Part shown: in pieces, positions 55,707 to 64,000 of the stretch | Layout of the letters: each line of letters opens with the position of its first letter | Numbering within the stretch: position 1 is the first letter of the stretch | Assembly (NCBI RefSeq): GCF_001680005.1 | Contig: NC_033565.1 | Location: 1,593,501-1,657,500 of the forward strand | Reading direction: 5' to 3' | Source: Plasmodium coatneyi | Lineage: Eukaryota > Apicomplexa > Aconoidasida > Haemosporida > Plasmodiidae | DNA: 64,000 bases | The notes under the pieces: model-generated | The model's input: the letters and a program-made list of their open reading frames with translations, nothing else | Database searches by the model: none | What the model was told of the DNA's origin: nothing | Made by a program: the position numbers and the translations under genes

Positions 55707-58700
55707 TTTTCTTCTGACGAAATGGGAAAATAAGAAATGAAAAAAAGGAAGGAAATATGTAAAGCACGAAAAATGAGAAAAATATGAGAAATAAATAAAG
55801 GCTTCGCGGGAGTAAAGCCTCGATGTGAAACGTTGATGCGAAGGGGAAATTTGAAGGAGGAATGTGTAAAGAAAGAAGAGGAGAAAAAAAAAAAAAAAAA
55901 AAAAGGAAACTACGATAAAATAATGAGCTTAAAAATTCGACGATCGTCAGGGCAGATAAAAAAGAAAAAAAAAGAGAAAATAAAGCAGGCGTAGGGGGAA
56001 AGGCCAAAGTGAAAAGTAAATTGAGGGGAAAATAAAAACGTGGGGAAATTAAACGAAGTCACGCAAAACGTTACAAAAAAAAAAAAAGAAAAAGCTTATT
56101 TTAAAAAATAAGTTACATTATTTAATTTATGCTTATAAGCACGAAGTCATTACAGTCAAAGAAAAATAAATTCTATTAAAAATGTGTTACTCAAATGGGG
56201 AACATAATATTTCCTGGAACTTCGCACATTAGTGAAGGTACTCTGAAGCTGCTGAAGTAAATGTGTAATTTGAAATTCCTATAATGGGAACTCACGTTTT
56301 TACGTAAAAATGGAATGCCCCAGATGAAGGAAGTGACGTAAGCGAGGTTAATACATTGAGAGGAAAGCAAGAAAAAAAAAAAAGAGACGGAAAGTGAGAA
56401 ACTAATAAATAAGAGAAAAGAAGAAAAAAAAAACGGGGAAACAGAAAAGCAAAAAAGCAAAAAAATTAATATCATACATTTGGAAGAATAAAAGAATGCT
56501 TATTTATGCACACATTATATAGCATATGTGCGCTCGTACGTATGTGTTAAAAATAGAGTGGTTAAGGCGCGGATTCGGGAAAAAGCAAAAGCGGGAATGT
56601 AAAATGTTTTTTATAAAAATATTTAACCCGCAGCAATGTCTATGTTTAAAAAGAAAATGGGAATATAGTCGTCCTTATAATACAATTTATTTAGCAAAAA
56701 GGAAAAAGAAATGAGTGAATTGCAAAAGGGGAAATGCTTACGTTCTTCGCAATATCCATGTGCCCATATATGTGTATGTTATGTGTGGGGGTACATGTGT
56801 GCACATGTGTATATAGTACTATGTATGGATAAATACCTAAGCATGTAGCACATATGTATGACTTTGCACTTGCTATATACCCCTCAATGCAATTCATCAT
56901 GCTACCCTCCATGGGCATTTTTTCCTCAAAATTGAGACAATTTTTTAAAACAAAATATTGGCTACAAGGGAAGGCTAAAAATAGCTATAAGAAACAAGGA
57001 GTGAAGAGCTAAAGCAGCAGTAAGGACATTTACGAGCATTGCATTTTCGTTTGCTCTGTTCCCTGTTTATGCTTCCTGGGTGTGTAATATATGTGTGTAC
57101 AGCGCACGTCGTAACGTTTTGTCATTTTGTGATCAGTCACCCGCTTTTGCCACTTCTTTGTACGAATATGTCTTGACAGTGCCAAAGGGGAAGGGAAAAG
57201 AAGAAATTCGGAATTGTAATAAAAGTATAAGAATTAGAAATAAATTAAACGAAACGGAAAAGAAAAAAAAGAAAGTGTAATTATAGTATCACATATGTCT
57301 TGGCACATAAGCCCCTATATTTAACACGCTCTCCAATTTTTGAAAAATCTTTTTTTTACCCATCTGCTTTTAGCTCACGTTTCGATATTTTTCAGAATAA
57401 GTTCCTCGTGAAAATGTTACACGATTGGCATTTTTAGAAAGTTACCTCCAGGGTGTCTCACCCATTTGTGTAGGCAAGCAAGCAGGCACATACACGTGCG
57501 TGTATTCCCCTTTTGTCAAAATTTTTAAATGTTCCCAAAAATGTTTCACGTTCTTTATCTGAAAAGCAGATTTTTTTATATCGCCACATCGTGTCGCACG
57601 AGGCAAAAGATGAAGCATATTGGCCATAATTAAAAGCGCTAGAAAAGAAAAAAAAGTGCACATGTATATGCGGTAGCGAATTTTATTATGACCCTGCTTT
57701 TGAGGCATTTCAAAATGTATAAGGTGCTAGCTGCACAGATATCTCATCGGTAAATGCATATTTTTTATGGCACTTTCTTCCTTTAATTTTACACCTATGT
57801 ATTGTGGGTCATTGGTGTTTATTATTGCAAAACTTACATATGATCGAATCGAATTTAAAAAAAAAAAGAATAAAGTACAAACAAGGCAGCAAGGAAAGGT
57901 ATATATTGTCTAATCGTTTCGAAACTTATTCGAAATGTATATACGTCGTACACCGATGTGAAAGAAAAGGATACATTTAAAAAAAAAGAAATACAGTTTT
58001 CACTCCCTGAACCTGTGGGACGGTTCGACATGCAAATGTGTTCCCAAGAACAAAAAAATGCACACAAATTTAGACGCAAAGAATACCACTGCTATTTTGA
58101 ATCTTCTGAATTGTTAGTCAATTTATTGTTTGATTTGTTCGCTTTTTCCTTTTTCTCATTTTGGTTGAGCGGTGAATCCAGATCGTAGAGGATAAATAGC
58201 CAATGCTATGTAGCCTCTTTACAGCATAAATAAGCATCTACTGGAAAACGAAGTAGAGGTGGAATGTACGTTCAGCGTGGACATAAGAATATACACAAAT
58301 AGGTACCTTTCATGTTGCAATAGAGATGCTGAAATGGAGGAGCCTGCACAAGGTTGATCAAAATTCAGGGAATGAACAAAGTAGGGCTATTTTGTAAAAA
58401 TTGTTTTATTCATTTTGACGCACATTTTTATTTTGAGAGAACAGCTAAAATTTAGCGGACAATTCGACAGTATAGCAGAAAGTTGAGTTGTTAATTTTTT
58501 TAACATAAAGAAAAAAGGATGAAATGTGCGGAGGGGGGGAAGAAATAAAATAGAGCCCACCCATCCTCCTTCCCCAAATAAGATAGCACGTAATGAGAAG
58601 AAGAAACAAAAATTTGAACAAAGCACAATAGGGTTATTATACCACGTTTAACTAATCAGGAAGGAAGTTTTACCCCCTTTTTTTTATGCACATATTTTAA

Positions 58701-58711
58701 ATTAGGAAAAA
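55707..58711. other. 3 kb divergent intergenic region
   Basis: Lies between the starts of the CAF-1-like and CDC27-like genes. The first 800 bases are strongly purine-rich on the plus strand, with A tracts at 55883-55902 and 56074-56086. No protein-like frame with domain or splice support was found; small frames (56526-56714, 57442-57708) are not called. Confidence 0.5.
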
Positions 58712-60979
58712 ATGAAGGAAGAAGAAAATTCGTCCAGCTATATTAACTTCCTAAAGAGCGCTCTTCATCTGTCCAAAAAGTACAACCTAAAATTTCAAAG
58801 AAGGTTGTATGAAAACCTTTTAGACACCCACTGCTACCGAGAGGGGGTAAAGACTTTTGTCATTCCTGAGGAGTCTTATTTAAACTATGGAGACTTGAAC
58901 TGGTTATATGACTATACAAGAAGAAAATGCCAAGATGATAGCTGTGACAATGTTGTAAAATACGGATACATCTACGCTTGCTATAAATTGAAGAAGGAAA
59001 AAAGGAAAGTCCTTCTGCTAATGCTTCTGGATGAGGAGTACATAAAATACAAGTGCAAGGGGGAGGTGCATGGAAAGTACGAAAAAAAGAATATCAAATT
59101 TTATGAAAATAACTTTTACGATGTGAAAAAGCTTCCAGGCCATAGTGCTGGGTATTATATTATGGGGAAATTGTATGAAAAGGAAGCTAAAAATGAGTGG
59201 TTTAATGATACGAAAAAGAAGAAATTAATAGATATAGCATTTTATTGTTATTACATGTGCTTTAAATCATGTCCTCTTTTCTTTTGCGCATTTAAGAAGT
59301 TACTAAAGCTGCATGGAAACTTTTATTCTAATGCTATGTTCACGGAAGAAGTAGAAAAGTTTTCAAAAGTGTATAATTTTGGAGTTCCCTTTTACCAGTC
59401 GTGGGGGGCGTGCAGCGGGGTGGAAGATGATGAAGATCACGACGATGAGGACGAACTACTGGAAGAGGAGGACGGTGAGCAGGATGAAGAAGGGTACAGC
59501 GAGGAGGAAGAAGATGAGTTTGGTGAGGAGGACATTGGTGAGTGCGAAGTGGTGGAAGACATAGATGCGTATGGTGAGGAGGACACAGACGAGTATGACG
59601 TACAGAATGCAGATCTGTACGACGTGGAAAATGCAGAAACGCACATCATGGAAAATGCTGATTCCCATTGTGATGAAAAAAGAACGTCCCATAAGGAGAG
59701 AAGTACCCATTCGGGTGACACCATTTTGGAAGAGTTAGAATTCGGAAAGTATACAAACGGCATAGATGTGAAGAGCGCGGAGTTTATTCTATCATTAATA
59801 GGGGAAGAAGAAATGAAGAAGTCTCTTTCAGAGTGGCAAAATCCGTTCGAAGAGGAAATAAATGTGATCACACAAGACAAAGGAAGTGAATACATTTCGA
59901 ACAAAGCAATAGTAAATTTATCGGCAGTAGGAAAATTATACTATTACTTTTATGTAAATAATTTTAGAAAATGTTTAGGGGTAATAGAGGAGTGGGAAGA
60001 CAGACCAATTTTTAGTACATGCATTTTTTATGTTAAAGGATTATGCCACTTTTTACTTAGGAATTACGAACAGGCGATTTTTTTTTTTGAGAAAATTCAT
60101 GATATAGAATGTTTTTACACGAAACATTTACCCTTTCTGTCAACATGTTATTGGTACAAAGGAGATATAGAAAGGATGGAACACATTTTGTTGAGTTATG
60201 AGAAGAAAGAAGTGAATGAAGATTTTTTATGTCTTATAGGAAATTATTTTTCCCTAAAAAAGAACAAAAGAGTGGCAGTATATTTTTTCAAAAAGGCAAT
60301 GAGGTTAAATAAGTTTTACGAATATGCCTACATTCTTTACTCTTGTGAAATGAAACTTTTGGGAAACATGCGTAAGGCAGCTTTAGCATTATCCAAGTGT
60401 CTACAAATAAATGCGTGTAATTTTAAAGTACACTTGTTACTAAGCGTTATATTATTTCAGGAGAAAAACTACGAGCTAGCGAATGTGCACTTGAGTTTAT
60501 GTCTGAAATTGAATAGTAGTGATGCACTTGTGTGTATGTACTGCGCTTCCATATATAATCACCAGGAAAAGTATGAAACTGCCTTACTATGTTTAGAACA
60601 TGCACAGAAAAATGCTTATGAAGGAATTGATCTGTTCATTATGCAGGGAGTCATATTTTTAAAAATGAAACGAAATGAAGATGCTTTGAACAGCTTCTCG
60701 AAAGCTCAAAAAATGAACCCCCTTTGCAGTTACGTTAAAGTGCTGATTGCTTTTACCTTAGTGCTAGAAAAAAAATTTGAAAAATCGAAAGTAGCGATAA
60801 AAGAGTTAATTCTGCAGGAGGAAAATGATGTAAACATAAATTTCTTGAAAGATATTTACGAATGTTGTAATTTAAAAACCGTTCCAAATGAGGGGGCTCT
60901 AAATAAATTAGAGTTATTTCTTAGGGAGGGCAGCTTTTTGGAAAGCTTTAGCGTGCTCGATAATGCAAATCAGCGATGA
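58712..60979 (+). CDS. anaphase-promoting complex subunit 3 / CDC27-like TPR protein
   Basis: Single exon, 755 aa. The N-terminal ~225 residues are helical. Residues 230-320 are an extreme Asp/Glu-rich insert. From about 430 to 715 there is a run of TPR helices. The stretch LSTCYWYKGDIERMEHIL, then EDFLCLIGNYFSLKKNKRVAVYFFKKAMRLN and YEYAYILYSCE, follows the CDC27/APC3 pattern (STCLWHL, WC..GN.FSLQ, AI..F.RA..L.P.FAY.Y.L.GHE), which APC6/APC7/APC8 match less well. APC3 binds coactivator and substrate in the APC/C ubiquitin ligase. Identity rests on this pattern by eye; another APC TPR subunit is possible. Confidence 0.75.
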   Translation: MKEEENSSSYINFLKSALHLSKKYNLKFQRRLYENLLDTHCYREGVKTFVIPEESYLNYGDLNWLYDYTRRKCQDDSCDNVVKYGYIYACYKLKKEKRKVLLLMLLDEEYIKYKCKGEVHGKYEKKNIKFYENNFYDVKKLPGHSAGYYIMGKLYEKEAKNEWFNDTKKKKLIDIAFYCYYMCFKSCPLFFCAFKKLLKLHGNFYSNAMFTEEVEKFSKVYNFGVPFYQSWGACSGVEDDEDHDDEDELLEEEDGEQDEEGYSEEEEDEFGEEDIGECEVVEDIDAYGEEDTDEYDVQNADLYDVENAETHIMENADSHCDEKRTSHKERSTHSGDTILEELEFGKYTNGIDVKSAEFILSLIGEEEMKKSLSEWQNPFEEEINVITQDKGSEYISNKAIVNLSAVGKLYYYFYVNNFRKCLGVIEEWEDRPIFSTCIFYVKGLCHFLLRNYEQAIFFFEKIHDIECFYTKHLPFLSTCYWYKGDIERMEHILLSYEKKEVNEDFLCLIGNYFSLKKNKRVAVYFFKKAMRLNKFYEYAYILYSCEMKLLGNMRKAALALSKCLQINACNFKVHLLLSVILFQEKNYELANVHLSLCLKLNSSDALVCMYCASIYNHQEKYETALLCLEHAQKNAYEGIDLFIMQGVIFLKMKRNEDALNSFSKAQKMNPLCSYVKVLIAFTLVLEKKFEKSKVAIKELILQEENDVNINFLKDIYECCNLKTVPNEGALNKLELFLREGSFLESFSVLDNANQR

Positions 60980-63132
60980 TATCCAGTTGGACATCTTGGA
61001 AATTTGTAGTGAATGCAGGTGTGATGCGTCTACCAAGCGGGAATAAATATACACCCATAAGGATATGCATATGGAGATAATTAATATTGGGGGGGGGAGA
61101 GACTTTGCATTGTGACTAAGAAGAAGGAGGATACACACATGTGCATGCATATTTACTCGAACTTCCGCTACGTCAAATGGGATGCACCATTGGTTTAGTT
61201 TCACCAAATGTGCGGTGCTAGAGAGACATGCATAAGGTGGCTGGCCGAGTGGAACCATTCATAATGGTGATTCACCTGGGGCGAAATTGTCAAGTTGGAA
61301 AATAGGGAGATACTAAACAGAAGTTTTAAGGGGGGAGCGCATGAAAAGGTGTTCACATTTGTGCACATCAGAAAGGGGAATCGAAGGAAAAAAAAGGAAG
61401 GGCGCCTAAGTGCATGTTCATTTTAGGGTGAAAGTTCGGCTGCCGCGCGAGGGGGGAAGAAAGCTGGGAAAATGGCTCCCAAAATGGTTAGCAAAATGGA
61501 TGGCAAAAAAAAGGATAAACTCTACAACTTTGTTGTTCAAAAATGCGCATAAATGCAAAAGTAAAGAGGTGCCCATTTTCGCCGCTTTTCGTGAAAAACG
61601 AAGCAAAAGTTCTAGTAAAAAGAAAAATATGGGGATGGATTCAGTCTGATATTTCAAACAATTTTTTTTGAGTAAAATTTACAAAGGTAACGAAAAAGGG
61701 GGGACAGACATGTGTGCACGTACACATGGGCCTGTATACATATGCACCTACACATGATGCACATATTTTTATGCGTGCGCGTATGGACATTAATTTAGGC
61801 AATTGTGAATTTATATTTAAATGGACACTTTCTTGGATAAGAAAACATTTTTCCAGCGCTATGTTTACATTTAATGCTTCTTAAATTGGATTTTTTAAAA
61901 TGAGTAAACGGTGAATGGTCTTTTTTTCGGTCAAAATTGCGCGTACATTTATGTCGATTTTTCGGATATATTGCAAAGTTTTCCCCCCGCGGATGCGCAT
62001 GGACGCAGATCGCACTCGTTTCTGTTCGCTTGCTCGCATGATCTTCCATTTTTTTTTTTTTTTTTGTCTAAATTTTGCAAATAAATCGGTGTGTCCTCAC
62101 ATATATTCCTTTTCTTGTGGCTAAAATTGTTAATTATTTTTGCGAGAGTTGGAATTTTTTTTTAATTTTTGGTACAGCACCGTAGTTGCAGAAATGTTGT
62201 AAATAAAAATATTCTGTCTGCGGCATCGCCTATTTAATGGTTGCAACAATTCCTTATTGGCATTTACGAAAATTGCACATGCACTTGCGTTTGCGTTTGC
62301 GCTCAGGTGCGTATGCACCTACGTAAAACACTGAAGCGATGAAAGAAATGAACAATTTTCTACAATTCTTTACACATTTAATTACACATGTTTCGTAACT
62401 GCAAGCAGTTAAAAAATTGGATAACGTGTGTTATGCATATAAAGTGCAAGGAGGAAATTGTTTTTGTTTGATTAATGCGCGAAGTAGACAGACACCATTT
62501 TCTGTTTTTTTGCTTCTATTGTTTTAATTTGTTTTATAGCTTTAACTTGTTCGCGAAAAATTGCCAAATTGTTTTAAACACTTGATATTGTTTGCAACAT
62601 TGGGAAAAAAAAATAATAAAATAAAATAATGAAATAAAATTAACAAATGTGTAAATTCGTGAATGCGTACATTTGCATGTTCGTACGCAAAACCAAGTGA
62701 ACGAAGTCTGCGACCTGTGCTGTTAGCTAATTATGGCCATTTTCGGTTAGCGCTTTTCCGTTTCCCTTCGTTTTCTACGACTTTTTCCGCGGACACCAAT
62801 TTTTGATGTGAATACTTTAATTTTTAGTGAAGTAAATTTTACACTTTTCGCTGCGTACAGGTGTACACTTAAACATGTAAGTATGCATCTACGTGTGCAG
62901 TAGAGTATACACATGCACACATATACGATATACCCCCGTAGTACAGTCATTGGCTATCACGCGTGTGTTAGGGCCAACGTAATACCCCCACTACGGGTGT
63001 TCAAGCATTTATCCGCTTGGTGAAAAAAGGGGAAACGTGTACCTTTTTTCTAGGCCCCTCCTTCCCCCAAAAAAATAGAAAAAGTAGTTCAAAAAAATTG
63101 ATAGTAACACTTATCCCACAGATAAAGACAAG
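60980..63132. other. intergenic upstream of RAP2
   Basis: About 2.15 kb, AT-rich especially in the last 1 kb, with a T tract at 62049-62065. Frames at 61410-61649 and 61795-62049 are short and Lys-rich or composition-driven. Likely contains the RAP2 promoter. Confidence 0.5.
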
Positions 63133-64000
63133 ATGAAAGTGATAATTCTGATTTCCTTCCTGGTGACCCTTTTTTTCAAGAATGGTGTGGATGGACATAC
63201 TTGCATGAAAGAATTGTACAACATTAATTTTAAGGATCTTTCAGTTACGTCCATGGTTTTGGATCATACAAGTTCACGTGCAAGTTTAGGAAGCTGGGTT
63301 TATTTCTTCTTCAGTCATTTTTCTAACCCTACTGATGCAATAAAATATGTAGAAGATATAAATATATACGCTTTAGATAATAAGGACATGACATGTTTTA
63401 TCAGAGCTTTCACTATATATTTAATTCATAACTATGCGAAGGATATAAAATCTATGTCAAATACAGACAACTATGAGACCTTTTTCAAAAATTTATTAAA
63501 AGATGTGAACCCAGAAATAAATGGTGATTTTCTTTCTCTATTCATGAGTCCAACGCTTTTGGGACAAATTGATGCCATAGTACTTAATGAACAGGATGTT
63601 AATAATTTGAAGAATGATGTAAATATTTTTAAAAAACAAATTTCCAAAGTTGATAGAAAAACACATGCAACTTACAACACTAATCCTCTTTCAGCTTTCG
63701 CTTATTATGATGTCAGGAACTTTAGAAAAGCTTATTTAGTAAAAGAAAACCCTTCTATTAATATGTCTGAAATATATGCAGCGCGTGATATAAACTTTTT
63801 GGCTTATCTTGGTGTTTCCGATATGTACTACAATTCTGATTTAACCCAGCCTGCTAGAGGTACTTCCATGGTTATTAGCAAAAGAAAAAGACTAGGATTA
63901 AGAAAACGTAGTAGTTCACTTGTTTTATTGGGACCACAGAATCATAACCCTATCTTTGGCTTTTGTGAAAAAGATGGAAATGAAGATTACTTTGGATATG
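63133..64000 (+). CDS. RAP2: rhoptry-associated protein 2/3 (RAP2/RAP3), 5' part (runs off window end)
   Basis: Open from ATG at 63133 to the window end, 289 codons. Residues 1-21 form a signal peptide (KVIILISFLVTLFF, ending near VDG). The next segment contains SWVYFFFSHFSNPTDAIKY, then DMTCFIRAFTIYLIHNYAKD and NYETFFKNLLKDVNPE, blocks I recall from P. falciparum RAP2 and RAP3. There are few cysteines and no membrane span. RAP2/RAP3 bind RAP1 in the rhoptry bulb as the low-molecular-weight complex. Species of the vivax/knowlesi group are thought to have one gene in place of two. The position on the same side as APC3 and beyond VPS11 fits the P. falciparum order as I recall it. Confidence 0.82.
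   Translation, partial: MKVIILISFLVTLFFKNGVDGHTCMKELYNINFKDLSVTSMVLDHTSSRASLGSWVYFFFSHFSNPTDAIKYVEDINIYALDNKDMTCFIRAFTIYLIHNYAKDIKSMSNTDNYETFFKNLLKDVNPEINGDFLSLFMSPTLLGQIDAIVLNEQDVNNLKNDVNIFKKQISKVDRKTHATYNTNPLSAFAYYDVRNFRKAYLVKENPSINMSEIYAARDINFLAYLGVSDMYYNSDLTQPARGTSMVISKRKRLGLRKRSSSLVLLGPQNHNPIFGFCEKDGNEDYFGY

Noticed and set aside
1..64000. CRISPR arrays, operons, prokaryotic terminators, tRNA or rRNA genes
   Set aside because: Eukaryotic nuclear DNA; none recognised by eye, though a covariance search for tRNAs and snoRNAs was not possible.

Overview
The window looks like a piece of a malaria-parasite nuclear chromosome. It is AT-rich with many poly(A)/poly(T) tracts, has short introns with clean GT..AG borders, and carries Plasmodium-specific families (MSP3, MSP8, RAP2/3, KIR). 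The KIR-type genes next to interstitial GGGTTTA-like repeats inside an otherwise conserved gene block point to Plasmodium knowlesi, where kir and SICAvar genes are known to lie inside chromosomes. No database was searched; the species call is an inference.

Layout. 1-2.75 kb: the 5' part of an MSP3-family gene (minus strand), three ~250 bp tandem repeats upstream of it, and a broken, inverted, intron-containing copy of a small-Tim gene. 2.75-22.5 kb: conserved housekeeping genes: Orc1/Cdc6-type ATPase, apicoplast IspE kinase, organellar bL28, the intact small-Tim gene, DPH4, a helical-repeat protein, a seven-exon coiled-coil protein and a type I membrane protein. 25.4-26.9 kb: MSP8. 28.6-37.1 kb: a variable-antigen island made of two kir genes facing away from each other, with ~670 bp of degenerate telomere-like repeat and GTTAGGG-rich repeats between them and in one intron. 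39.6-61 kb: conserved genes again: a putatively dual-acylated protein, an Mpv17/PMP22 protein, a tentative membrane protein, an HCNGP/SAP30BP-like protein, VPS11, a TRAPPC13-like protein, a CAF-1 p60-like WD40 protein and a CDC27/APC3-like TPR protein. 63.1-64 kb: the start of RAP2/RAP3.

Genes are not in operons. Neighbours are often head-to-head with 1-3 kb of AT-rich sequence between them, as expected of Plasmodium promoters. Three themes recur: merozoite and rhoptry antigens (MSP3, MSP8, RAP2), secretory and endolysosomal traffic (VPS11, TRAPPC13) that serves rhoptry and other organelle biogenesis, and replication, chromatin and cell cycle (Cdc6, CAF-1, APC3). From memory of P. falciparum, RAP2/RAP3, VPS11, MSP8 and IspE lie together near one end of chromosome 5, so the block appears syntenic with the kir island inserted into it.

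Intron/exon structures below were worked out by hand from splice sites and reading-frame phase; all joins listed keep frame. The most interesting new observations are the inverted degenerate Tim duplication beside MSP3, the tandem repeats between it and MSP3, and repeats shared by the inter-kir spacer and a kir intron.
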